Source: Saccharomonospora sp. CUA-673 (GTDB lineage: Bacteria > Actinomycetota > Actinomycetes > Mycobacteriales > Pseudonocardiaceae). From it: DNA of 64,000 nucleotides. The translations under genes and the position numbers were made by a program. The stretch covers positions 1 through 64,000 of the forward strand of contig NZ_MKKE01000085.1 in assembly GCF_001942305.1 (NCBI RefSeq), written 5' to 3'. Shown piece after piece: positions 17,277-26,164 of this stretch (the stretch's first letter is position 1; every line of letters begins with the position of its first letter). Below the pieces are notes generated by a model, which made no database searches, was not told where the DNA came from, and saw only the letters and a list, made by a program, of their open reading frames with translations.

Positions 17277-20200
17277 ATGGGTGTGAGCGATTGGATCCGG
17301 TCGTGGCCGGTCTTTCGCCAGCTCACCGGGGCCGACCGGCTCGGCAGGGGAGACGCCGCCGCGTCCCCGCCGTCGCGGGAGCGCGAACCGCGCACCGAGG
17401 ATGCCGCGCGCGTGGCCAGTTCGGTGTGCCCCTACTGCGCCGTCGGCTGTGCGCAGAACGTCTACGTCGGCAAGGACGAGACGGCCGAGCACGGCGAGCG
17501 CGTCCTGCAGATCGAGGGCAACCCCGACAGTCCCGTCTCGCGCGGCCGGCTGTGCCCGAAGGGCTCGGCGAGCAAGCAGCTCGTCACGGGCGACCACCGC
17601 GAGGACCGGGTGCTGTACCGGGCGCGTACGGCACCGAGTGGCAGGAGCTGCCCCTCGAGACGGCGATGGACATGGTCGCCGACCGTGTGCTCGAGGCCCG
17701 GCGCAAGGGCTGGCAGGACGCCGACGCCGACGGCCGCCCGCTGCGCCGCACCCGCGGCATCGCCAGCCTCGGCGGCGCGACGCTCGACAACGAAGAGAAC
17801 TACCTGATCAAGAAGCTCTTCACCGCACTCGGGGCGATCCAGATCGAGAACCAGGCGCGCATTTGACACTCCGCCACGGTTCCCGGTCTGGGAGCTCCTT
17901 CGGTCGCGGTGGCGCGACGGACTATCAGCAGGACCTGGCTAACGCCGACTGCATCGTCGTCATGGGCTCGAACATGGCGGAGGCCCACCCGGTGGGGTTC
18001 CAGTGGGTCATGGAGGCCAAGCGCGCGGCGCCACGGTCATCCACATCGACCCGCGCTTCACCAGGACGAGTGCGGTCGCCGACCGGCACGTCGCGTTGCG
18101 GGCGGGCTCGGACATCGCGTTCCTCGGCGGGGTGATCAACCACATCCTGTCCAACGACCTGGACTTCCGGGAGTACGTCAGCGCCTACACCAACGCGAGC
18201 TTCCTGGTGCACGAGGACTTCGCCGACACCGAGGACCTCGACGGCCTGTTCTCGGGCTACGACCCCGATCAGGCAGCTACGACACGTCGACGTGGCAGTA
18301 CGAGAACGGCGTCGGTGAGAGCTCCGTCGAGGGGCGTCGGCACCGGGAGGAGTCGGCCGGCGAACAGGCCGGTTCCGGCGGGCCGATACTCGAGAGCGGC
18401 ACCGGGATCGTCACCGATCCGACGCTGGAGCATCCGCGCTGCGTGTTCCAGATCCTCAAACGGCACTTCTCCCGCTACACCCCGGAGATGGTCGAGCGGG
18501 TCTGCGGCGTGCCCGCCGAGGACTTCCTCGCGGTGTGCCGGGCGTGGACGCAGGCCTCGGGGCGGGATCGCACGTCGGCGCTCGTGTACTCGGTGGGCTG
18601 GACGCAACACTCGATGGGCGCGCAGTACATCCGGGCCGGCGCGATCATCCAGTTGCTGCTCGGCAACATCGGCCGCCCCGGCGGCGGGGTCCTCGCGCTG
18701 CGCGGGCACGCCAGCATCCAGGGCTCGACCGACATCCCGACGCTGTACAACCTGCTGCCGGGCTACCTGCCGATGCCGGATGCGCGGCACGAGGGCAAGC
18801 ACGACTACGTCGAGGCGATCCGCGGCCGCCACCAGAAGGGCTTCTGGCACAACGCCGACGACTATCTGGTGTCGCTGCTCAAGGAGTACTGGGGCGAGGC
18901 GGCCACCGCCGAGAACGATTACTGCTTCGACCACCTGCCGCGCATCGACGGCGATCACGGCACCTATCGCACCGTGATGGACATGATCGACGGCGAGGTG
19001 TTCGGGTACTTCCTGCTCGGCCAGAACCCGGCCGTCGGTTCCGCGCACGGACGCCTGCAACGGCTCGGCATGGCGAACCTCGACTGGCTCGTCGTCCGCG
19101 ACCTGACGATGATCGAGAGCGCCGAGTTCTGGCGCAACGCCCCGGAGATCGAGACCGGGGAGATCGTGGCCGAGGAATGTCGCACCGAGGTGTTCTTCTT
19201 CCCCGCGGCCTCGCACGTCGAGAAGGAGGGCACCTTCACCCAGACCCAGCGGCTGCTGCAGTGGCGCGACCGCGCGCTCGAACCGACCGGCGACCGGCGT
19301 TCGGAACTGTGGTTCACCTACCACCTCGGACGGTTGCTGCGGCAGAAACTGGCCTCCTCGACCGACCCGCGCGACCGGCCTCTGCTCGAGTTGGCCTGGG
19401 ACTACGAACTCGAGGGCGGTGACGAGTTCGCCGAGCCTTCCGCCGATCACGTGCTGCGCCGCATCAACGGGGTCGACCTGCGCACCGGCGAGGTCGTCGA
19501 CAGCTACCTGGACCTGCGGGCCGACGGCAGCACCGCCGCGGGCTGCTGGATCTACAGCGGGGTCTACGCCGGCGGGGTCAACCACGCGCGGGCCCGCACC
19601 GACCGGGAGAAGCAGGACGAGGTCGCCCACGACTGGGGTTGGGCGTGGCCGGCGAACCGGCGGGTGCTCTACAACCGCGCGTCGGCCGATCCGGACGGGA
19701 ACCCGTGGAGCGAACGGAAGAAGCTCGTCTGGTGGGACGCCGACCGTCGCGAGTGGACCGGTCACGACATCCCCGACTTCCCGAAGCACACGCCACCGGA
19801 CTTCCGTCCCGAGGACGGCGACGCCGGTCCGGATGCGCTCGCCGGTGACGACCCGTTCATCATGCAGGCCGACGGGAAGGCGTGGCTGTTCGCGCCGAGC
19901 GGCGTCGTCGACGGCCCGTTGCCGACGCACTACGAGCCGCACGAGTCGCCGATGCGCAATCCGCTCTACGGCCAGCAGGGCAGCCCGGTGCGGAAGGTCT
20001 ACGGCCGCGGCGACAACCCGTCGAACCCGGCCCCGCCGGAGGCCGGCGGCGAGGTGTTCCCGTTCGTGTTCACCGCGGCCCGCCTCACCGAGCACCACAC
20101 GGCGGGCGGCATGAGCAGGCAGCTGGCGTACCTGTCGGAGCTGCAGCCGTCGCTGTTCGTGGAGGTCTCCCCGCAGCTCGCGGCCGAGCGCGGGCTCGAG

Positions 20201-20578
20201 CACCTCGACTGGGCGCACGTCGTGACGAGCCGGGCCGCCGTCGACGCGCGGGTGCTCGTGACCGAGCGGATGCGTCCGCTGCGCCTGGACGGCAGGGTGG
20301 TGCACCAGGTGTGGATGCCGTACCACTGGGGCCCCAGCGGGAAGGTCGAGGGTGACGTCGTCAACGACCTGCTCGGGGTCGTGCTCGACCCGAACACGAT
20401 GATCCAGGAGAGCAAGGTCGCCACGTGCGACATCCGCCCCGGCCGCCGGCCGCGAGGCCGGGAGCTGCTGGCGTACCTGGAGGCCTATCGCCGGCGGGCG
20501 GGCGTGACCGTGGACACCGGAACGGACCGGATGACGGCCGGGACGACGGAGATGACTGTGCGGGAGGAGGAATCGTGA
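17277..20578 (+). CDS. fdhA: Selenocysteine formate dehydrogenase alpha subunit (bis-MGD), with in-frame UGA and three frame slips
   Basis: Oxidises formate to CO2 at a bis-molybdopterin-guanine-dinucleotide site. The N-terminal [4Fe-4S] motif is VCPYCAVGC ... GRLCPKG. TGA at 17864-17866 falls exactly in the active-site motif ARI-U-HSATVPGLG, at about residue 197 (Sec196 in E. coli FdnG), and a SECIS hairpin follows. The catalytic H and the downstream HPVGFQWVMEAK, ATVIHIDPRFTRTSA, GRPGGGVLALRGHASIQG and FTAARLTEHHTAGGMSR segments are in place. The frame slips near 17628, 18026 and 18274; each is explained by one missing base in a GG or CC run. There is no Tat signal, so the subunit is probably cytoplasmic. 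ATG 17277 has GGAGG 6 bp upstream. The stop overlaps the fdhB start. Confidence 0.93.
17864..17895 (+). promoter_or_regulatory. UGA selenocysteine codon with bacterial SECIS hairpin
   Basis: After the UGA and an 18-nt spacer comes a hairpin with stem GUUCCC/GGGAGC (17879-17884 and 17890-17895) and apical loop GGUCU (17885-17889). The loop sequence and the 18-nt distance are the same as those I recall for E. coli fdhF, the model SelB-binding element. This directs selenocysteine insertion; it is not a stop. selA, selB, selC and selD are not in this window. Confidence 0.9.
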
Positions 20579-21525
20579 CCGTATCTCGGGAGAGCTTCTA
20601 CGGGCCGCTCGACGATGTCGCGGGTGATGCCGGGTACGCCGACCACCCCGAACGCGTCGGGTTCTTCACCGACACGTCGGTGTGCATCGGCTGCAAGGCG
20701 TGCGAGGTGGCGTGCAAGGAATGGAACCTGCTCCCCGACGACGGGTTCGACCTGCTCGGCATGTCGTTCGACAACACCGGTGAGCTGAGCGCCAACTCGT
20801 GGCGGCACGTGGCGTTCATCGAACAGCCGGCGCCTCCGCGGGAGGCCGAGTCTCCGGGGGACTTGGGGCCCTCCGCCGACACGGCCACGGCCGTCGACCT
20901 CGGCCTGCCGTCGTTCGACCTGCCGGGTGCGAGCACGGGGGAGGAGACGCGGACCGACTTCCGGTGGTTGATGAGTTCCGACGTCTGCAAGCACTGCACC
21001 CACGCCGGATGTCTGGACGTGTGCCCGACCGGCGCGCTGTTCCGCACCGAGTTCGGCACGGTCGTGGTGCAGGACGACATCTGCAACGGCTGCGGGTACT
21101 GCGTGTCCGGTTGTCCCTACGGCGTCATCGACCGCCGCGAGGGCGACGGCAGGGCGTGGAAGTGCACGATGTGCTATGACCGGCTGCGGGGCGGCATGGA
21201 ACCGGCCTGCGCCAAGGCATGCCCGACCGACTCGATCCAATTCGGACCGCTCGACGAACTGCGTGAGCGGGCCCGGCAGCGGGTGGAGACGCTGCACGAC
21301 CGCGGCATCACCGAGGCGCGGTTGTACGGCGAGGACCCGAACGACGGCGTCGGTGGGGACGGCGCGTTCTTCCTGTTGCTCGACGAACCCGAGGTGTACG
21401 GACTGCCGCCGGACCCCGTGGTGCCGACGCGGGACGCGGGCTCGATGTGGGCCAAGGCGGGCGTGGCGGCGGCCGCGTTTGCCGCCGCGGCCGTGTCCGT
21501 GTTCGTCGGACGGAGCGGGCGATGA
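20575..21525 (+). CDS. fdhB: Formate dehydrogenase iron-sulfur (beta) subunit
   Basis: 316 residues carrying four [4Fe-4S] clusters of the FdnH/HybA type. Cysteine groups seen are CIGCKACEVACKEW, CKHCTHAGCLDVCPTGA, CNGCGYCVSGCPYG and CTMCYDRL ... CAKACP. The C-terminus has one hydrophobic segment (AGVAAAAFAAAAVSVFVG) that can anchor it to the membrane. It transfers electrons from FdhA to the NrfD-type membrane subunit. GTG 20575 overlaps the fdhA stop and has GGAGGAGG 5 bp upstream, so it is translationally coupled. Confidence 0.95.
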   Translation: MTVSRESFYGPLDDVAGDAGYADHPERVGFFTDTSVCIGCKACEVACKEWNLLPDDGFDLLGMSFDNTGELSANSWRHVAFIEQPAPPREAESPGDLGPSADTATAVDLGLPSFDLPGASTGEETRTDFRWLMSSDVCKHCTHAGCLDVCPTGALFRTEFGTVVVQDDICNGCGYCVSGCPYGVIDRREGDGRAWKCTMCYDRLRGGMEPACAKACPTDSIQFGPLDELRERARQRVETLHDRGITEARLYGEDPNDGVGGDGAFFLLLDEPEVYGLPPDPVVPTRDAGSMWAKAGVAAAAFAAAAVSVFVGRSGR

Positions 21526-22514
21526 GCCGCACGCTCGGACGCCTGACGGGCGGGGACGGCACCAAGGAGGAACGCGCGGTGCCGCAGGCGTCGTTCCGGT
21601 CGTACTACGGCAGGCCCGTGCTGAAGGAACCGGTGTGGGACTGGCTCGTGCCGGCGTACCTGTTCGCGGGAGGACTGTCGGCGGCGTGCGCCGAACTCGC
21701 CGCCGGGGCCGATCTGACGCGCCGGCCGCGACTGCGGAAGGTCTCCCGGATCGGCGCGCTGGGCGGACTCGGGGCGAGCATGTACTTCCTCATCGCCGAC
21801 CTGGGCCGGCCGGAGCGGTTCCACCACATGCTGCGCGTGGCCAAACCCAGTTCGCCGATGAGCGTGGGCACGTGGATCCTCGTGGCCTACGGACCGGGCG
21901 TCGGCGCCGCGGCGGCCGCCGAGCTGATGCCGGTGCGGCTGCGGCGCACCGTGCTGGGCAGGCTCGTCGGGAAGCTGGCCCGGCCGGCGGGACTGTCGTC
22001 GGCGGCGGTCGCCCCCGGCGTCGCGTCGTACACCGCGGTGCTGTTGTCGCACACCGCGGTGCCGGCGTGGAACGAGGCGCGCGAGTGGCTGCCGTTCGTG
22101 TTCACCGGCTCGGCCGCCGCGAGCGGCGGTGGGTTCGCGATGGTGTGCGCGCCCGTCGAGGAGGCCGAGCCCGCGCGGCGGATGGCGGCGATCGGCGCGG
22201 TCGCGGAACTGGTCACCTCGCGTCAGCTCGACGAGCGGCTCGGCGTCGTCAGCGAGGCGTACCGCACCGGCAAGGCACATCGGCTCCGGCAGTGGTCGGA
22301 GTACCTGACCGCCGGCGGGGCACTGGGCAGTCTGTTCGCCGGGCGCAGTCGGGCCGTGGCGGTGGCGTCCGGGGTGGCGTTGGTGGCGGGCAGCGCACTG
22401 CAACGGCTCGGCATCTTCGAGGCCGGGGTCGAGTCCACGAAGGACCCGAAGTACGTCGTCGTGCCGCAACGCGAGCGCGTCGATCGGGGCAGGTCGGCGA
22501 GTTCCGAGCAGTAA
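21522..22514 (+). CDS. nrfD: NrfD/PsrC-type membrane subunit of formate dehydrogenase
   Basis: 330 residues with about 8-9 hydrophobic segments, for example WLVPAYLFAGGLSAACAELAAG, GALGGLGASMYFLIADLGRP and MSVGTWILVAYGPGVGAAA. The WDW...YLFxGG start and the DLGRP loop are typical of NrfD-like quinone-interacting subunits. Here it replaces the cytochrome b (FdnI) of the E. coli enzyme. ATG 21522 overlaps the fdhB stop (ATGA). With fdhA and fdhB it would link formate oxidation to the menaquinone pool. Confidence 0.88.
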   Translation: MSRTLGRLTGGDGTKEERAVPQASFRSYYGRPVLKEPVWDWLVPAYLFAGGLSAACAELAAGADLTRRPRLRKVSRIGALGGLGASMYFLIADLGRPERFHHMLRVAKPSSPMSVGTWILVAYGPGVGAAAAAELMPVRLRRTVLGRLVGKLARPAGLSSAAVAPGVASYTAVLLSHTAVPAWNEAREWLPFVFTGSAAASGGGFAMVCAPVEEAEPARRMAAIGAVAELVTSRQLDERLGVVSEAYRTGKAHRLRQWSEYLTAGGALGSLFAGRSRAVAVASGVALVAGSALQRLGIFEAGVESTKDPKYVVVPQRERVDRGRSASSEQ

Positions 22515-22528
22515 GTCGAGACCGCTGG

Positions 22529-22534
22529 TACCGT
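22529..22534 (+). promoter_or_regulatory. Putative -10 box (TACCGT) for leaderless tetR gene
   Basis: TACCGT ends 6 bp before ATG 22541 and no ribosome site intervenes. The gene may therefore have its own promoter although it lies 26 bp after the formate dehydrogenase operon. Confidence 0.45.
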
Positions 22535-22540
22535 CAAATA

Positions 22541-23131
22541 ATGCGCGTGCACACCGGGCGACGGCGGAACGACCAGGCCAGGCAGGCGATCCTGACCGCG
22601 GCCACCGAACTGCTGGCCGCCGGTGAACCCGTGACGCTCACCGCTATCGCGGGCCGCGCCCGGGTGGGCAAGCAGACGATCTACCGGTGGTGGCCGTCGA
22701 AGGGCGCGGTCGTGCTGGAGGCGATGGCCGAACGCGCCCGCGAGACCGCACCGGCCGCGTCGACCGGTTCGCTCGAGGGCGACCTCGAGGCGTTCGTCGC
22801 CGCCACGTTCGCGGCGGCGAGCGATCCGGCGTACGCGGCGACGTTGCGCGGGATCGTCGGTGAGGCGTTGCGCGACGAGCATGCCGCGTCGGTGCTCGCC
22901 GAGTTCACGGCCGACCAGCGCGAGCAGGTGTACCTCGTCGTCGAGCGGTGGCTGCCCGAGGTCGCGGAGGTGGCCGCCGACCTCGCCGTCGACCAGATCC
23001 ACGGCGTCCTCTGGTACCGCCTGCTGATCGGACACGCCCCCGTCGAGGCCGACACGGGCGGGCAGCTCGCCCGCGACATCGCCGCCCAACTGCGGCGCTC
23101 GACGTCCGGAACGCAGGCCAAGCGGGCCTGA
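22541..23131 (+). CDS. TetR-family transcriptional regulator
   Basis: 196 residues. The N-terminal helix-turn-helix is at about residues 30-50 (TLTAIAGRARVGKQTIYRWWPSKGAV), characteristic of TetR. The C-terminal ligand-binding part matches the TetR_C_11-like group (DQIHGVLWYRLLIGHAP). It lies just behind the formate dehydrogenase genes on the same strand and might regulate them, but a separate promoter-like box and the strong coupling of only the first three genes leave this open. Confidence 0.88.
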   Translation: MRVHTGRRRNDQARQAILTAATELLAAGEPVTLTAIAGRARVGKQTIYRWWPSKGAVVLEAMAERARETAPAASTGSLEGDLEAFVAATFAAASDPAYAATLRGIVGEALRDEHAASVLAEFTADQREQVYLVVERWLPEVAEVAADLAVDQIHGVLWYRLLIGHAPVEADTGGQLARDIAAQLRRSTSGTQAKRA

Positions 23132-23181
23132 ATGACGATCTCGGCGGACTGAGTGCGGGTCTCGGCGGGGAGGGGCGAGAG

Positions 23182-23775
23182 TCAGGGGCGGGCCGGGTCG
23201 AGGACGAAGTCGACGAGCTGGTCGGCGAAGCCGTCGAGCCGGGCGTGCACCGTGTCGGCCAGATGGTCCGGAGTGGACAGGATGTGCGCGATGACCCCGC
23301 CGCCCAGCGTGTCGAGCAGCAACGTGACGGACGTGTCGGCGTCGATGTCGCCGCGCCGGATGCCCCGGCGCACCATCGCGCGGGCCGCGGTCACCTGGGC
23401 CTGGCGGAGTTGATCGCAGCGCCGCGCCAGGCCCGGGATTATCGGCGCCTCGAGCATCATCCGCAGCGCGGCCTGCCTGCTGGGCCCCGAGTACAGCTCG
23501 ACCAGTTGGCGGGCCAGCGCGACGAGATCGCCGCGCAGCGTCCCGGTGTCGGCGTCGACGACCGGGGTGACGTGCGTGGCGAGCGCACTGAGCAGCAGCT
23601 GTTCCTTCGTCTGCCAGCGCAGGTAGATCGACGCCTTACCCACGCCGGCATGCCGCGCCACCGATTCGACGCTGAACCCGGCCCAGCCTGCCTCGCCGAA
23701 CACCGCGACCGCGGCCAGTGCGATCCGCCGGTCGACCTCCGGGTCCCGCGGCCGGCCCGTCGTGGCGTGCGTCAT
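23182..23775 (-). CDS. TetR-family transcriptional regulator of the acyl-CoA operon
   Basis: 197 residues. The N-terminal DNA-binding domain contains FSVESVARHAGVGKASIYLRWQTKEQ. The C-terminal domain (GRPRDPEVDRRI start, TetR_C-type helices) probably binds an acyl-CoA or similar ligand. The gene starts 10 bp after the stop of the thiolase-like/crotonase fusion on the same strand. It is therefore probably the last gene of the 27.3-23.2 kb operon and may repress it. Confidence 0.88.
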   Translation of the reverse strand: MTHATTGRPRDPEVDRRIALAAVAVFGEAGWAGFSVESVARHAGVGKASIYLRWQTKEQLLLSALATHVTPVVDADTGTLRGDLVALARQLVELYSGPSRQAALRMMLEAPIIPGLARRCDQLRQAQVTAARAMVRRGIRRGDIDADTSVTLLLDTLGGGVIAHILSTPDHLADTVHARLDGFADQLVDFVLDPARP

Positions 23776-23785
23776 CGGTTCTTCC

Positions 23786-26164
23786 CTATCGGTTCTTCCA
23801 CTGTGGAGGCCGCTTCTGTGTGAAGGCCATGATGCCCTCCATGGTGTCCTCGGCGACGAGCAGATGGTCCATGACCCGGGACGGGTGGTTCACCGCCTCG
23901 ACCGGATCGGCGATGTGCGCGGTCTCGCCCATGAACTGCAGCGACGCGCGCACCGACGTCGGCGATCCGGCGAGGACCTCCTCGGCGAGCTTGCGGGCCC
24001 CGTCCATCGCGGTGCCGGCCGGCACGACCCGGTTGACGAGACCGTGGGAGGCGGCCTCGTCGGCGTCGATGCGCCTGCCCGTCAGGATCATCTCGTTGGC
24101 GAGCTTCGGCGGTACCGCCCGCGGCAGCCGCACCAATCCGCCGGCCGCGGCGATGAGCCCGACCTTGACCTCGCTGAGCGCGAACCGGGCGTTCTCGTCG
24201 GCGACGATCAGGTGGCAGGCGAGCGCGATCTCGAGTCCGCCGCCCATGGCGTAGCCGTTGACCGCGGCGATCACCGGCTTCGGCAGGTGCTCGCGGCTGG
24301 TCAAACCGGCGAAACCGTTCTTCGGTGTCCACGGCAGACCGCCCGAGGCGGTGTGACTCAGATCGTTGCCCGCCGAGAATGCCTTGTCGCCGGCGCCGGT
24401 CAGGATCGCCACCCACAGCTCGGGGTCGGCGAAGTAGGCGTCGAAGATCTCGTCGAGCTCGGCGTTCGCCTCCGGGTGCAGGCTGTTGCGCGCGTCGGGA
24501 CGGTTGATCGTCACCTCGAGGACGTGGCCGTCGCGGCGGACGAGCACGTGCTCGTAGGCCTCGCGCAGCGCGGGCGGGCGCGGCGGATGGAACTCGGCCA
24601 TCCGCTCCGCGGTGAGCGTGACCCGGTTGCCGTAGCCGAACGAGCGCGCGAACACCCGCGTGCCGACGGGATCGCCGGTCGCCAGCAGTTCCAGCAGCTC
24701 GTCGTCGCCGCGTTCGGTGTTGGCCACGAACCGGCTGCCGTCGGACTCCAGCCGTCCGATCACGACTCCGCGCCGGGACCCGGACCGTTCATACAGCACG
24801 GTGGCGGTCTCGATCGTCGCCCACCCGTCGGCGTATCGCGTGCGCCCCGGCACCTCGGCAGCGTCCAGTGTGGACTGCACGCGCCCGCTGTCGTCCGGTC
24901 GCCACGGTGTAGGAGTCGTCGAGTACACGCCGACGGAGTACTTGCTGAGCATGCCGCCGTTGGCGCCCACCAACGCGTAGCCGCCCGGTGCGGACCGCAG
25001 CACGGCCACGGCCTCGGCGACGGCGTGCATCGAGTAGTTGTTGCCCGCGCCGCCGAAGAACGGCAGGCCGCCGGTGAGGGTGAGTCCGCGCGGATCGTCG
25101 GGCGCCAGGCCGAGGCCGTCGCACACCGCGAACACGGCGATCGGGAAACAGCTGTAGAGGTCGAACGCGGTGATGTCGTCGAGGTCGAGCCCGGCGACGT
25201 CGAGGGCGTGCCGCACCGCGGCCACCGCCGCCGGGTAGGCCGACAGGTCCGGGCGGTCGAGGAGCTCGCGTTCGCGCAGATCGGCGTGCCCGTGCAGGAA
25301 CACCCACCGGTCCTCGGCAACGCCGAGTCGCCGCGCCGCGCCGACCGACATCATCAGCACCGCCGCGCCCTGGTTCACCTTGTCGCGCGAGACGACGAAG
25401 CGCGGATACGGATCGGCGATGAGTCGGTTCGACTCGGTCACCGTGGTCAGCTCCTCGGCGGAGCGCTGCACGGGGGCCGCGGCGTACGGGTTGCGCGCGG
25501 CCACCGACGTGAACGGCGCGAACAACGTGCCCATCGCGCGGGCGTACTCCGCGCGCGAGGCTCCCAGCCCCGCGCGCCGCGCGTTCTCGAACAGGGCGTA
25601 CTGGCTGGGCGGGTCGGCGAGTCCGGCGGCCAGCAGCTCCCGCGTCATCAACCCCTGCAGACCGCGGCCGCGGTCCTCGAGCTGCCCGCCGACGTGCTCG
25701 GTGAAATCGGGTTGGTCGGCCGAGCCTGCGAGGTGCTGGGCCGTGGAGATCGCCTCGGACCCGATCAGCAGCGCCACCTCCGCGTCGCCGGCGGCGATCG
25801 TCGCGGCGAACTCGTTCACCAGGTGCTGCGGACCCTGCCCACCGACGACCTCGAGCACCGCGCGCCGGGGATCGGCACCGAGTCGGCCCGCCACCGCACG
25901 CGGGAAGTTGTCCGCGCTGCCCAGCGGCGGGAACGCACCGGGCGTGGAGTGCTCGAACTGGCGGATCCCGGCGACCGTGTCGATCGCGCCGGCAACGTCA
26001 CGGTCGCCGGCTCCGCTGTCGATGAGGGCGGCCCGGGCGGCCTCGGCGGCCAGGTCCACGGCCGAGAGTGCGCGGTAGTCGGCGTCGTCGATGCGTTCGG
26101 CGGACTGGCCCACGCCGACGAGGACGGGGGTCCGCGGATCGAGGTCGGAGCTGTGGGTGGTCAT
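23786..26164 (-). CDS. Thiolase-like protein fused to an enoyl-CoA hydratase/isomerase domain
   Basis: 793 residues in one open frame. Residues 1-510 are a thiolase-like protein (RTPVLVGVGQSAERID, FDLYSCFPIAVF, GGLPFFGGAGNNYSMHA) ending in the additional C-terminal domain typical of type-1 thiolase-like proteins (TIETATVLYERSG, GVVIGRL). At the usual thiolase cysteine position it reads EVVGGQGPQHLVNEF, so the nucleophile is absent. From about residue 530 it is a crotonase (VTINRPDARNSLHPEAN, FSAGNDLSH, NGYAMGGGLEIALA). The two are normally separate genes. A lost stop by base error is possible but the joint reads smoothly. Probably acts in acyl-CoA or side-chain degradation. Start overlaps the MBL gene (ATGA). 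Confidence 0.82.
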   Translation of the reverse strand: MTTHSSDLDPRTPVLVGVGQSAERIDDADYRALSAVDLAAEAARAALIDSGAGDRDVAGAIDTVAGIRQFEHSTPGAFPPLGSADNFPRAVAGRLGADPRRAVLEVVGGQGPQHLVNEFAATIAAGDAEVALLIGSEAISTAQHLAGSADQPDFTEHVGGQLEDRGRGLQGLMTRELLAAGLADPPSQYALFENARRAGLGASRAEYARAMGTLFAPFTSVAARNPYAAAPVQRSAEELTTVTESNRLIADPYPRFVVSRDKVNQGAAVLMMSVGAARRLGVAEDRWVFLHGHADLRERELLDRPDLSAYPAAVAAVRHALDVAGLDLDDITAFDLYSCFPIAVFAVCDGLGLAPDDPRGLTLTGGLPFFGGAGNNYSMHAVAEAVAVLRSAPGGYALVGANGGMLSKYSVGVYSTTPTPWRPDDSGRVQSTLDAAEVPGRTRYADGWATIETATVLYERSGSRRGVVIGRLESDGSRFVANTERGDDELLELLATGDPVGTRVFARSFGYGNRVTLTAERMAEFHPPRPPALREAYEHVLVRRDGHVLEVTINRPDARNSLHPEANAELDEIFDAYFADPELWVAILTGAGDKAFSAGNDLSHTASGGLPWTPKNGFAGLTSREHLPKPVIAAVNGYAMGGGLEIALACHLIVADENARFALSEVKVGLIAAAGGLVRLPRAVPPKLANEMILTGRRIDADEAASHGLVNRVVPAGTAMDGARKLAEEVLAGSPTSVRASLQFMGETAHIADPVEAVNHPSRVMDHLLVAEDTMEGIMAFTQKRPPQWKNR

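Noticed and set aside
17237-17866. fdhA as a truncated pseudogene ending at TGA 17864
   Set aside because: The TGA is at the Sec site, followed by a SECIS hairpin and intact downstream FdhA sequence with coupled fdhB and nrfD-type genes.
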